64,000 bases of DNA from Cryomorphaceae bacterium BACL29 MAG-121220-bin8. Lineage in GTDB: Bacteria > Bacteroidota > Bacteroidia > Flavobacteriales > Flavobacteriaceae. Position 1 is the first letter of the stretch. Each line of letters opens with the position of its first letter. Location: positions 1-64,000 of the forward strand of contig CAJIYP010000003.1 in assembly GCA_905181705.1 (NCBI GenBank), given 5' to 3'. This document shows positions 55,620-64,000 of the stretch, piece after piece. The notes beneath the pieces are model-generated. The model saw only the letters and a program-made list of their open reading frames with translations. It was not told where the DNA came from and made no database searches. The translations under genes and the position numbers were made by a program.

Positions 55620-56615
55620 ATGAATATTAATAGAAATAAAATATTGTTAATACTATTCTCGTTTATGAGTACTAGCATTTATACGCAAAATGCATCAAAA
55701 ATTTTTTATTCCTATTTATTAGAACTAAACAATCCTAGTCTTGCTGGTTTGACAGAAGTTAGTCATCTAACTTTAGTTTCTAATCAGACATATGATTTAA
55801 ATAAAAGGTCTTACGGATACGAGAATTTTCTTGGAACCTATTTTTTTGAAGAAAATAATTTTTTTCTAGGATCTAAGATATCCTCTAATCATTTTTCAGA
55901 TATTGGATTAAATAGCATGAGTGTTGACGTTTCCTACACTCACAAGCTTAAACTTAGTGATCAATTTTTTGCTAAAAACATCACACTCTATCCGCACATT
56001 ACTGCTAGTTATTCATTTCCTATTTCTCTATCTGATGTATTACTTGAAGATGAAATACTTAGTGGATCCCCCAGTTTAGATCCTTTATATCAACTTAATA
56101 ACTCAATAGGTTATTTAGATTTTAACGCAGGTTTCCTATTGAAAAATCAAAACTACATGTTAGGGTTAACAATAAATAATTTAAGGCAAGCTAACACTGC
56201 AACAGATGAAGAAAATATTGCTAGAATTTCAAGAAGCGGGGATTTAATATTTGGATACCAAAGAGAATTTAACAGTTTTGGAATATTTGTATTAGGATCT
56301 TACTTTCACAGGCCGTCAATAAATAAAGAAATTACTTTTTCAAGCTTTAGATTAGACCAAGAGTTTATGTTTAATTCATTTAGAATTAATGTGTTTGAAG
56401 AATTTAACATGAATACATTTCAAACTGGTTTAAGAAATATTGGACTTTCCCTGAGGTATACTTTAGAGGAATTTGATTTTGGAATTGGTTATAGATCCCC
56501 TATTGGGACCAATTCCTTTAATAATGAAAATAGTTTTGAAGCTTTCTTTAGATACAACTTTGATTTTCTTGGGTTCCTATCAAACAAAAGGTGGGAGGAC
56601 GATAGTTTCTTTTAA
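55620..56615 (+). CDS. PorP/SprF-family T9SS outer-membrane protein
   Basis: 331 residues, usual size. Signal peptide ends near 'SIYTQNASK', then 'YLLELNNPSLAGL' (the family's 'NPA.aG' start) and a barrel of amphipathic strands with 'DFNAGFLLKNQNYMLGLTINNL' split as 'DFNAGFLL' and 'LGLTINNLRQ'. C-terminus 'EAFFRYNF' is strand-like. SprF partners attach SprB-type adhesins to the cell surface. ATG directly follows the adhesin's stop (TAAATG), so this is a dedicated adhesin-anchor pair. Confidence 0.92.
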   Translation: MNINRNKILLILFSFMSTSIYTQNASKIFYSYLLELNNPSLAGLTEVSHLTLVSNQTYDLNKRSYGYENFLGTYFFEENNFFLGSKISSNHFSDIGLNSMSVDVSYTHKLKLSDQFFAKNITLYPHITASYSFPISLSDVLLEDEILSGSPSLDPLYQLNNSIGYLDFNAGFLLKNQNYMLGLTINNLRQANTATDEENIARISRSGDLIFGYQREFNSFGIFVLGSYFHRPSINKEITFSSFRLDQEFMFNSFRINVFEEFNMNTFQTGLRNIGLSLRYTLEEFDFGIGYRSPIGTNSFNNENSFEAFFRYNFDFLGFLSNKRWEDDSFF

Positions 56616-56650
56616 GAATAATTAGAATTTTATATCTGTTAGAATATCCT

Positions 56651-58531
56651 TTAATTTAAGGAAATAGATATTTTCTCCCATTTTTCCATTAAATCCTCTA
56701 ATTCATTTTTCTTTTTTTCATAGTTTGGAAAAAAATTTTCTTTTGCAATTGTTTTTTCATAGTCGTTCAACAAGTCCTTATCGATATTTGCAATCTCCTT
56801 TTCTAATCTTGAAATTTTACTTTCGATATTATCTAATTTTTTCTTCGATGTATTGTCGTGAATTTTTAAAGATTTTTTTTTATTGACTTTAACTTTCTCT
56901 TTCTTTTCAATTGCTCTGAAATCATCTACTTTTCTTTGATTTAAATAATAATCAATATCACCAAGGTGTTCCTTTATTTTTTGATCTTTAAATTCATAAA
57001 CTTTATTGGTTAAACCTTGAAGGAAATCCCTGTCATGAGATACTACAATTAAGGTGCCATCAAAATTCTTCAAAGCTTGTTTTAATACATTTTTTGACTT
57101 AATATCTAGATGGTTTGTAGGTTCGTCCATAACTAGAACGTTTAGAGGCTGAAGAAGCATTTTAGCTAAAGCCAAACGATTTCTTTCTCCTCCAGAAAGA
57201 ACCCTAACAAACTTGTCAACTTCCTCTCCTTGAAATAAAAATGAACCTAAGATATCCCTTACCTTACTTCTATTTTTTTCATTAGCAGCATCTATCATGG
57301 TATCCAACACAGTTCTTGTACCGTCTAAATATTCTGCTTGATTTTGAGCAAAATATCCAATTTGAACATTATGACCTAGCTTAATTAGTCCAGTTCCTTT
57401 CAATTCTCCTACTATCATTTTTGCTAAAGTGGATTTACCCTGTCCATTTTGCCCCACAAAGGCAATTTTACTTTCTCTCTCAATTAGTAAATTAATATTA
57501 GAAAGAACATGATTTGAACCATAACTTTTTGATAAACTTTCGATCTCAGTAACAACTTTTCCAGGTCTAACAGAAATTGGAAAACGTAATTTCATCACAC
57601 TGTTATCGTCCTTATCAACCTGAATTCTTTCAATTTTATCAATTTTTTTAATTAAAGATTGAGCCATTGATGCTTTGGAAGCTTTTGCTCTAAATTTTTC
57701 GATTAGCCTTTCAGTTTGTTGAATTTGTTTTTCTTGATTTTTTTGAGCACTTAATTGTTGTTCTTTAATTTCATTTCTAAGAACTAGATATTTTGAGTAA
57801 GGTTTATTAAAATCATATATTCTACCTAGCGATATCTCAATTGTTCTGTTGGTTACATTATTTAAAAACATTTTATCATGAGAAACTATAACTACTGCAC
57901 CAGGAAAGGTCTTTAAAAACTGTTCTAACCATATAATCGATTCAATATCGAGGTGATTTGTAGGTTCATCTAAGAGTAAAAGATCATTACTTTGAAGAAG
58001 AAGTTTAGCTAATTCAATTCTCATTCTCCAACCCCCAGAAAATGTTTCCGTTTTTTTATTAAAATCTTCTCTTTTAAAACCTAAACCTTGTAATATTTTT
58101 TCTGTTTGACCTTGATAATTATAACCTCCTATTAATTCATACCTGTCAGTTGTATCACCTAGCTCGTTTATCAAGTTCAAATAAGAATCACTTTCATAAT
58201 CTGTTCTCTCCTCTAGTTCTTTATTAATATGGTTTTGTTTAATCTCTAAGGTTTTAATTTCTTCAAAAGCTTGATAAGCTTCTTCTAAAACTGATCTACC
58301 TTTATCAAAATCAATATCCTGTCTTAAAAAACCAGTCTTTACATCTTTTTCAAATGCAATAGAACCTGAATCTAGTTCCATATCTTTTGATAAAAGTTTT
58401 AATAATGTGGACTTTCCCGCACCATTCTTTCCAATAAGACCTACCCTATCTCCAGAAATAAGCTTAAAAGATATTTCTTCAAACAAATATTCTCCAGAAA
58501 AAGAAACCGAAAGATTATGAATATTTAGCAT
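56651..58531 (-). CDS. ABC-F family ATPase
   Basis: 626 residues with two ABC domains and no membrane segment. First: 'LIGKNGAGKSTLLKLLS', 'FSGGWRMRIELAKLLL', 'LLLLDEPTNHLDIES'. Second: 'FVGQNGQGKSTLAKMIVG', 'LSGGERNRLALAKMLL', 'VLVMDEPTNHLDIKS'. The interdomain linker (about 245-320) is charged and helical, and the C-terminal ~95 residues form a coiled coil ('LDNIESKISRLEKEIANIDK'). This is the Uup/YheS-type pattern of ribosome-associated ATPases that help translation, not a transporter. It is convergent with the SprF gene (36-bp gap). Confidence 0.95.
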   Translation of the reverse strand: MLNIHNLSVSFSGEYLFEEISFKLISGDRVGLIGKNGAGKSTLLKLLSKDMELDSGSIAFEKDVKTGFLRQDIDFDKGRSVLEEAYQAFEEIKTLEIKQNHINKELEERTDYESDSYLNLINELGDTTDRYELIGGYNYQGQTEKILQGLGFKREDFNKKTETFSGGWRMRIELAKLLLQSNDLLLLDEPTNHLDIESIIWLEQFLKTFPGAVVIVSHDKMFLNNVTNRTIEISLGRIYDFNKPYSKYLVLRNEIKEQQLSAQKNQEKQIQQTERLIEKFRAKASKASMAQSLIKKIDKIERIQVDKDDNSVMKLRFPISVRPGKVVTEIESLSKSYGSNHVLSNINLLIERESKIAFVGQNGQGKSTLAKMIVGELKGTGLIKLGHNVQIGYFAQNQAEYLDGTRTVLDTMIDAANEKNRSKVRDILGSFLFQGEEVDKFVRVLSGGERNRLALAKMLLQPLNVLVMDEPTNHLDIKSKNVLKQALKNFDGTLIVVSHDRDFLQGLTNKVYEFKDQKIKEHLGDIDYYLNQRKVDDFRAIEKKEKVKVNKKKSLKIHDNTSKKKLDNIESKISRLEKEIANIDKDLLNDYEKTIAKENFFPNYEKKKNELEDLMEKWEKISISLN

Positions 58532-58551
58532 TAAATAAAAGCATTTTTAAG

Positions 58552-59251
58552 TCCCGCGAAGTTAAAAGAAAATTGGGATTGAAAAGTTTTAAGAAGAATA
58601 TTTTTTTACCAAGCCCGCAATAAACTAAAATGACCTTTAAACTCCCTTCCATCCTCAAGAATAACTTTAAACCAATAATCCGTTTGTGGCATTGGTTTGC
58701 CTATAAAGTTTCCGTCCCAACCCTCAGAAAGAGGATCTAGTTCTTTTAGAAGCTTTTCAAATCTGTCAAAAATATAAATCTTGGTCTTAGGTAAATTATC
58801 TTTTGTTATCCCTATCAAATTCCATTTGTCAGTATATCCATCTCCATTTGGTGTAAAGAACTTCTTGTAACCAATTACAAACAAAGGCATCTTAGCAATT
58901 CCACAATCATTTTTATCTCTCACATAAACTGTGTGACTTCCAGGTCTAACCTTTTCAAATATAGGCTCGTCTTGGTAAGGGCCTGTAATGTCATCAATAG
59001 CATACTCATAGTCTCCTATTCCTAGAGTTGCTGTTAATATTTCTATAGAATTATTAGGTCCGGCTTTTAGTTCTTTTATTACAATATCCTTTTTCTCTAA
59101 AGCAGCAATACTAGATTCTTTCATTTGAATGGTCATGGTCTTAGAACAATTTGTTCCATCTGTAGTAGTGGCAGTAACAATGTATTCTCCTCCAAGTCCG
59201 ATTAAAATACTAGAATCTATTCCAGCTATATTGGGAGCAAAAGCAGTTCCA
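58552..59251. repeat. Direct repeat, copy 1 of tandem adhesin 3' ends
   Basis: 700 bp, from TCCCGCGAAG to the window's matching end, recur at 63301-64000. I noticed one mismatch (58749 G against 63498 T). The repeat includes about 55 bp of non-coding sequence after the stop codon. Confidence 0.95.
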
Positions 59252-60558
59252 TTTCTAGTCCATGTATAACTATAAGTTCTACTGTCTTTTGAAGCTACTC
59301 CAATAGTAACTGGATCTAAATTGGAACAAACACTTTTAATGTCTTCTATTCTATCGAAAACAGGAACAGTATTCACTTGAAAATCTATAGTTTGAGTTCC
59401 TACACAACTTCCATTTATTTTGCTGATAAATTTAACAGAAACTGTCTGTGAAGCAGAGTATAAAGGATTAGGAAGTGTTGCCTTTGTTATATTAGCTGAT
59501 GTAGTATCATCAAAATAAGTAAACTCAATATCATATAACTTCTCGTCTTGTACCACTCCAGTACTAGGGTTTTTAAGAAGCGTGTTTAATATAGTAGAGG
59601 TATCAAAATTAACTTTCCCATTACTATCGTCCTTATCAACAGCATCGTCACATACTTCTAATTTAGGAACAGCATAAGCTACTGGTGGATCACTCGCTAT
59701 AATCTCTACTTCAATAATTTCTTCGTACTTAGGTTCTTGAACCACCTTAAATATAACTTTGTGTTTTCCTGCAGGTAAACCTGTAATCTTAGCGGTTTTG
59801 TTAGGAGATACAATAGTTGCCAACTCTCCTATTCCTTCAATACTAATTTTATAGGTAATTGGAATATCTGGACCTGAAGCAGTTTTTTTGTAAGACGTAG
59901 CGGCTACTTCAATATCTAAAATCCCAAAATCAGAACCCTTACATGTCTCAGTTGGTGTGATGGTGTAATTATTTGGAAGTACTAAAACAAACTCCTTAAT
60001 GTTAATGGTAACTTGTGAATCTTCCCTTAATCCACTTACCTTATCGGTACTGTCTGCCTTTCCATCGTTGAGCTTGAAATTGTATTTGTCCTGACCATAA
60101 AAACCAGGGTTTGGTACATAGGTGGCATCCGTTCCTTTTAATGTAAAGGGAAGTTCAGCAGGTGTAATTGTCGTGCTCCCCTCCTTTAAAATACCATTGG
60201 ATGGGTAAGTCGTGATTATATAAGAAAGATTTAAAATATTAAAAACTTTAGTCATACCATTATGACCTCCTATTGCTAAAACTTTGCCATTAGAAGACAT
60301 GTCTAAACTTTCTCCTTCAAGACTAGGAGAGACTATATCCAATCCTAATTGATTCCATGCAGTTCCATCCCAATCAAAAACTCCTGTTTTTGCTCCAGCT
60401 CCATTCATACCATATATTGGAATAGCTACTCTATTTCCATCGTCTGACATTGAAATAGCTCTCCAAGCAGCATTATTACCATAATTTATATCTGAACCAA
60501 CTTGGGTCGCATTGGATCCAGAAAGATCATATACTCTTGCTGAGCCTGCTCCATTCAC
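58606..60558 (-). CDS. T9SS lectin adhesin, C-terminal fragment (frameshifted)
   Basis: 650 residues, 3' part of one gene spanning 58606-63243. Integrin-alpha/FG-GAP-like or kelch-like repeats ('AISMSDDGNRVAIPIYG'), an Ig/tandem-95-type repeat ('YNFKLNDGKADSTDK'), more beta-sandwich domains, then the gliding-motility C-terminal domain ('KKFFTPNGDGYTDKWNLIGI' to 'GHFSLLRAW') marking T9SS type B export. The start ATG at 60558 is not the true start: the preceding frame ends in '..DGKSQEISLVIL', and one additional A in 'gggAAAAAgtca' would restore 'DGKKSGDKFGNTLSISRDG'. It is a large surface adhesin. Confidence 0.87.
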   Translation of the reverse strand: MNGAGSARVYDLSGSNATQVGSDINYGNNAAWRAISMSDDGNRVAIPIYGMNGAGAKTGVFDWDGTAWNQLGLDIVSPSLEGESLDMSSNGKVLAIGGHNGMTKVFNILNLSYIITTYPSNGILKEGSTTITPAELPFTLKGTDATYVPNPGFYGQDKYNFKLNDGKADSTDKVSGLREDSQVTINIKEFVLVLPNNYTITPTETCKGSDFGILDIEVAATSYKKTASGPDIPITYKISIEGIGELATIVSPNKTAKITGLPAGKHKVIFKVVQEPKYEEIIEVEIIASDPPVAYAVPKLEVCDDAVDKDDSNGKVNFDTSTILNTLLKNPSTGVVQDEKLYDIEFTYFDDTTSANITKATLPNPLYSASQTVSVKFISKINGSCVGTQTIDFQVNTVPVFDRIEDIKSVCSNLDPVTIGVASKDSRTYSYTWTRNGTAFAPNIAGIDSSILIGLGGEYIVTATTTDGTNCSKTMTIQMKESSIAALEKKDIVIKELKAGPNNSIEILTATLGIGDYEYAIDDITGPYQDEPIFEKVRPGSHTVYVRDKNDCGIAKMPLFVIGYKKFFTPNGDGYTDKWNLIGITKDNLPKTKIYIFDRFEKLLKELDPLSEGWDGNFIGKPMPQTDYWFKVILEDGREFKGHFSLLRAW

Positions 60559-60593
60559 ACCAACAACAATCTTTTTTCCATCTCTTGAAATAC

Positions 60594-60941
60594 TTAGAGT
60601 ATTACCAAACTTATCTCCTGACTTTTCCCATCAATTGCTTCGTATTGATTCCATGTATTAGTACCATCCCAATCAAATATTTTTACTTGACCTTTTGAAC
60701 TACTAAAAGTAGATGTTCCAATTGCTAACCTATTTCCATTATTAGACAAGGATACTTGACCATCTGCAATCCCTGTTGAAGTTTGAATAGGAATATTTGC
60801 GGTTTGATTCCAATTCGTTCCATCCCACTTGTAAGTATTTAAATATCCTGCTTTAAAAGAAACTCCAGCAATTACATTTCCATCTCCAGAAATATGTACA
60901 CCTCTAAACCCAAAAGTATCATTCGAACTATTTCCATCCAA
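60594..60941 (-). CDS. T9SS lectin adhesin, propeller-repeat fragment (frameshifted)
   Basis: 115 residues of repeats such as 'GVHISGDGNVIAGVSFKAG', 'QVSLSNNGNRLAIGTSTF' and 'VKIFDWDGTNTWNQ', a beta-propeller-like array. It lies between two frameshifts. The 5' break, near 60990, needs one extra T ('agaGTTTTTgagtgg') to join 'RVFEWNGTKWTQLGNDLDG'. It is part of the same original gene as the ORFs at 58606 and 60950, not a gene of its own. Confidence 0.75.
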   Translation of the reverse strand: MDGNSSNDTFGFRGVHISGDGNVIAGVSFKAGYLNTYKWDGTNWNQTANIPIQTSTGIADGQVSLSNNGNRLAIGTSTFSSSKGQVKIFDWDGTNTWNQYEAIDGKSQEISLVIL

Positions 60942-60949
60942 ATCATTTC

Positions 60950-62689
60950 CTAATTGCGTCCATTTTGTTCCATTCCACTCAAAACTCTTAATAAACCTTT
61001 TTCCCCATCATGCTTTGGCGCTGCAACAACTATCCTTTTTCCGTCACTGGAAATAGAAACAAACTCGCCAAAAGTATCTCCTGATTCTCCATCAATATCA
61101 CTCCCTAATTGTACCCAAGAATTGGTACTATACTTAAATACTTTTACTTTACTATTTGTCCAACCACCAATTACCATTGTCTCACCATCAGCAGAAACTT
61201 CTAAGTACTCTGACCAGTTTTTAGGAAGACTAATATCAGCTCCCATCTGAGTGTGAACTGTGAATACTTTTACTAAATCTTTGTCTCTTCCAACATGAGT
61301 AATGTCTACAGCTACGTCCTCGTCGGTATCAACAGTCTGAGGGTCTGATTCTGGTAGGTCGTTTACAGGGTCTATAGTAATGGAGACTTTAGCAACATTA
61401 CTTTCTTCACATGGAACAATGTAAGCTTCAACCGTTAGATCAGCATCTAAACCTCCAGGGCCTCCACCACCATTTTGATTTCCAATTAAAAGATTAAATC
61501 CAGCCTCGCAATCGTAAGTGAAGCTAGAAGCTAATGCCCAATCAGCAACAGTCTGATCCATAAAAGGCAATGCATCTTCTCGACCTCCGTCTTTAGTATC
61601 TACCATTAACTTTATTTTTCCTGTGGCAATTTCTAATTTTGGATTTCCTTCACCATTCCATGGCTTCCACATACCATCAGATAATACAAATCTTCCACTA
61701 CCATTAAATTCAGTTGCATTTCCACCAAGAGCACTATCCCAATGCTTTTGTTGAAAATTTAAAAGATTAACACCATCTATAGTGAATTGTAACCCATCAT
61801 CAAAGCTTCTTACATCTAATTTAATTTCGCAACTCTGAAATATATCCCCTTCTCCAACAGAAAACTTTATATCTACCTTTGCTTGATTTACACTTTCAGT
61901 TCCTTTGATGGTTTGAGGAGAAATAATCATAGGATTACTTCCAGAAGCTGAGGCTGTAAAATCACCTGTTACAGTAAGAGTTGATTTATTTGTGTTAGGA
62001 CAATTTTTATCTTTTGCATAAAAAGTAAAAGATTCATTTCCATTGTAATCCACATTAGGCTGGTATTTCAAAGTGTTTGCTGGCAAAGTTTTTGGCAAAT
62101 CATCTGCAGCAATAACTGTGGTGTCGATTAATAAATCTCCGTTAGTTGGCAAGGATTTAATTACATAAACCATATCTAGAACACCCTCTGGATCGGTTGC
62201 TTTAAGTGTTATATCTAAAGGAACCTCCTCCTGCGTTTTTAAATTTTGATCCTCTGCTATAGGAGGATCGTTAACTGACTCAACTTCAATAGAAATAGTA
62301 GCTACATTACTGTCAGTACTATCATTTATAGAAAATTCAAACACAGGCCATGATTGCGCATTACCAATCGACATGTCGTTCCATTGAATTCCGTTTGTTC
62401 CATTACTACTAAATTCAAATTGAGCATAGTCTTCGGCTCCAGCTTGATTTGGTTCTGATGGATAATTATACCAATTGTGATACCCTCTATCTTTTAGAGT
62501 AACTCCATCTACCCAAGTCCATCCTCCCCAATTTTGACTCTCTAAACCAGGCTCTGCATAATCTGGAGATGTTTTGTCTTGATACAAACCAAGCCAATAG
62601 TATAGCCCACTCTGACCTGTAAGACCCATTGATTTTAGTCCGTTCCATACTAAAAGTTCCATTTCAGCATTCAAAACAACGTACATCAT
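60950..62689 (-). CDS. T9SS lectin adhesin, C-type lectin fragment (frameshifted)
   Basis: 579 residues. The reading continues upstream of the listed Met to about 62890. A C-type lectin-like domain carries 'GLYYWLGLYQDKTS', 'YPSEPNQAGAEDYAQFEF' with EPN, and 'GIQWNDMS' with WND; these are the Ca2+/mannose-type sugar-binding motifs. Two tandem-95/cadherin-like repeats follow ('VESVNDPPIAEDQNLKTQEE'), then a concanavalin-like region and the first propeller repeats. The frame ends in 'RVLSGMEQNGRN' because one T is missing. The lectin suggests binding to algal or host glycans. Confidence 0.85.
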   Translation of the reverse strand: MMYVVLNAEMELLVWNGLKSMGLTGQSGLYYWLGLYQDKTSPDYAEPGLESQNWGGWTWVDGVTLKDRGYHNWYNYPSEPNQAGAEDYAQFEFSSNGTNGIQWNDMSIGNAQSWPVFEFSINDSTDSNVATISIEVESVNDPPIAEDQNLKTQEEVPLDITLKATDPEGVLDMVYVIKSLPTNGDLLIDTTVIAADDLPKTLPANTLKYQPNVDYNGNESFTFYAKDKNCPNTNKSTLTVTGDFTASASGSNPMIISPQTIKGTESVNQAKVDIKFSVGEGDIFQSCEIKLDVRSFDDGLQFTIDGVNLLNFQQKHWDSALGGNATEFNGSGRFVLSDGMWKPWNGEGNPKLEIATGKIKLMVDTKDGGREDALPFMDQTVADWALASSFTYDCEAGFNLLIGNQNGGGGPGGLDADLTVEAYIVPCEESNVAKVSITIDPVNDLPESDPQTVDTDEDVAVDITHVGRDKDLVKVFTVHTQMGADISLPKNWSEYLEVSADGETMVIGGWTNSKVKVFKYSTNSWVQLGSDIDGESGDTFGEFVSISSDGKRIVVAAPKHDGEKGLLRVLSGMEQNGRN

Positions 62690-62880
62690 TGCTCCTTCAA
62701 TAGTATTTGTTAAATCACGAGCTGTAGTCCAATCTATAGGTGATCCTGAAACACCTGTTTCTTCCTGAATTAAGAAATAAGTTTTTCCTTCTGGTTTTTG
62801 ATAAGTTACTGGAACTCCATCTTGAGCTATATATTTTAAGCCGTTGGCTTTTGTAAAAGAGTTTAGAAAATTAGCATTGA

Positions 62881-63243
62881 TTATAAAATCAAATGAGTCA
62901 TCACCAACAAAATTGCATTAGGAACGTAAGTAAGAGAATCTGCTGGTAATAATTTAGGAAGTTCAGAGGCTAAAATCGTGTTAGCGCCCTCTTTTAATAT
63001 TCCATTAGTTGGCAGTGTTTTAATTAAATATGTTAAAGGATCATCTTCAGGATCACTTCCTGTTAATTTAATTTTTAAAGGAGTTTCTTCGTCTGTTTTT
63101 AAACTTTGATCATTAGCAATAGGAGGATCATTTACAGATTTAGATGTAATAGTTTCATTGGATATATCCCATGGTGTAGGATTTGTTAGAGCAAAAACAA
63201 ATACATGAGATAAAAAAAATAATGAAAACAAAACCTTTCTCAT
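62881..63243 (-). CDS. T9SS lectin adhesin, N-terminal fragment (frameshifted)
   Basis: 120 residues with the true start and signal peptide ('MRKVLFSLFFLSHVFVFA'), then a tandem-95/cadherin-like repeat ('SVNDPPIANDQSLKTDEE' to 'LTYVPNA'). The frame ends in 'ILLVMTHLIL'. Restoring one A ('gcAAAttttg') gives 'YVPNANFVGDDSFDFIINANF' and joins the lectin frame. The complete gene would encode about 1,540 residues. Confidence 0.85.
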   Translation of the reverse strand: MRKVLFSLFFLSHVFVFALTNPTPWDISNETITSKSVNDPPIANDQSLKTDEETPLKIKLTGSDPEDDPLTYLIKTLPTNGILKEGANTILASELPKLLPADSLTYVPNAILLVMTHLIL

Positions 63244-63300
63244 TTTATAAAGATAATATGATTATTGAAATTTAGGGTATAAACCACGCAAGAAAATTAT

Positions 63301-64000
63301 TCCCGCGAAGTTAAAAGAAAATTGGGATTGAAAAGTTTTAAGAAGAATATTTTTTTACCAAGCCCGCAATAAACTAAAATGACCTTTAAACTCCCTTCCA
63401 TCCTCAAGAATAACTTTAAACCAATAATCCGTTTGTGGCATTGGTTTGCCTATAAAGTTTCCGTCCCAACCCTCAGAAAGAGGATCTAGTTCTTTTATAA
63501 GCTTTTCAAATCTGTCAAAAATATAAATCTTGGTCTTAGGTAAATTATCTTTTGTTATCCCTATCAAATTCCATTTGTCAGTATATCCATCTCCATTTGG
63601 TGTAAAGAACTTCTTGTAACCAATTACAAACAAAGGCATCTTAGCAATTCCACAATCATTTTTATCTCTCACATAAACTGTGTGACTTCCAGGTCTAACC
63701 TTTTCAAATATAGGCTCGTCTTGGTAAGGGCCTGTAATGTCATCAATAGCATACTCATAGTCTCCTATTCCTAGAGTTGCTGTTAATATTTCTATAGAAT
63801 TATTAGGTCCGGCTTTTAGTTCTTTTATTACAATATCCTTTTTCTCTAAAGCAGCAATACTAGATTCTTTCATTTGAATGGTCATGGTCTTAGAACAATT
63901 TGTTCCATCTGTAGTAGTGGCAGTAACAATGTATTCTCCTCCAAGTCCGATTAAAATACTAGAATCTATTCCAGCTATATTGGGAGCAAAAGCAGTTCCA
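63301..64000. repeat. Direct repeat, copy 2 of tandem adhesin 3' ends (reaches window edge)
   Basis: Second copy of the 700-bp repeat described at 58552-59251. It continues past the right edge. Confidence 0.95.
63355..64000 (-). CDS. Second T9SS adhesin paralogue, C-terminal part (runs off right edge)
   Basis: The minus-strand frame is open from 64000 to the stop at 63355-63357, about 215 codons; the track's Met start at 63885 is internal. The product matches the end of the 58606 gene except for one residue ('RFEKLIKEL' against 'RFEKLLKEL'). It contains the gliding-motility C-terminal domain and ends 'GHFSLLRAW'. It is therefore a tandem paralogue upstream of the lectin adhesin, with its 5' part outside the window. 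Confidence 0.88.
   Translation of the reverse strand, partial: GTAFAPNIAGIDSSILIGLGGEYIVTATTTDGTNCSKTMTIQMKESSIAALEKKDIVIKELKAGPNNSIEILTATLGIGDYEYAIDDITGPYQDEPIFEKVRPGSHTVYVRDKNDCGIAKMPLFVIGYKKFFTPNGDGYTDKWNLIGITKDNLPKTKIYIFDRFEKLIKELDPLSEGWDGNFIGKPMPQTDYWFKVILEDGREFKGHFSLLRAW

Noticed and set aside
56620-56665. CCTT..AAGG inverted repeat between the SprF and ABC-F genes as terminator
   Set aside because: Only four perfect base pairs with an AT loop; too weak.

Overview
The window reads as chromosomal DNA of a marine-type member of the Bacteroidota, most likely Flavobacteriaceae. It is very AT-rich, uses AGA and AAA heavily, and has -7 boxes of the TAnnTTTG type. It carries many signal-peptide and lipoprotein genes, gliding-motility/type IX secretion (T9SS) type B C-terminal domains, a PorP/SprF protein, SprB-like repeats, and the Bacteroidota arginine pathway that uses an N-acyl-ornithine carbamoyltransferase (argF'). 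No rRNA, tRNA, CRISPR array, transposase or phage gene was recognised.

Layout. 1-1140 (-): 5' part of a BspA-like (DUF285) surface lipoprotein running off the left edge. 1323-1409: a remnant of an SDR gene. 1427-6009 (+): two secreted sugar-related proteins, then kdgK and kdgA of the 2-keto-3-deoxygluconate branch used for alginate or pectin. 6036-14131 (+): an arginine operon with a promoter, a candidate Arg leader peptide, a GNAT acetyltransferase, then argG (frameshifted), argC, argD, argF', argB, argE and argH, mostly overlapping. 14159-24894 (mostly -): beta-helix protein, SMP-30 lactonase-like protein, GH10 xylanase, DinB-like protein, M16 peptidase, trmL (+), xylA and xylB. 24981-28587 (-): an NTF2-like protein, a second BspA-like gene broken into three ORFs, and a small lipoprotein equal to its C-terminal domain. 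28752-41382: katG, several small secreted proteins, a CBM9-like plus GH10-like pair, glycerophosphodiesterase, frameshifted alpha/beta hydrolase, SDR plus KdgF-like cupin, and a serine hydrolase.

41493-46768 (+): a membrane-anchored protein made of 36 exact nonapeptide repeats with a near-consensus promoter and a two-hairpin 5' leader, followed by a zincin/propeller/barrel protein and a PrsW-like protease. 46854-56615 (+): a 2921-residue metalloprotease/SprB-repeat/T9SS adhesin and its PorP/SprF partner. 56651-58531 (-): ABC-F ATPase. 58606-64000 (-): one large T9SS adhesin with a C-type lectin domain, split by three single-base frameshifts, and the end of a tandem paralogue whose last 700 bp are almost identical.

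How the genes fit together. The catabolic genes cover xylan (GH10, XylA, XylB) and uronates (KdgF-like cupin, SDR, KdgK, KdgA), which suits an algal polysaccharide degrader. The surface genes form an adhesion and gliding repertoire exported by T9SS. Eight single-base indels, mostly in short homopolymers, break argG, the alpha/beta hydrolase, one BspA gene and one adhesin. Sequence error is a serious alternative to real gene decay. The most novel-looking items are the nonapeptide-repeat protein with its structured leader, and the Arg leader in front of the arginine operon.
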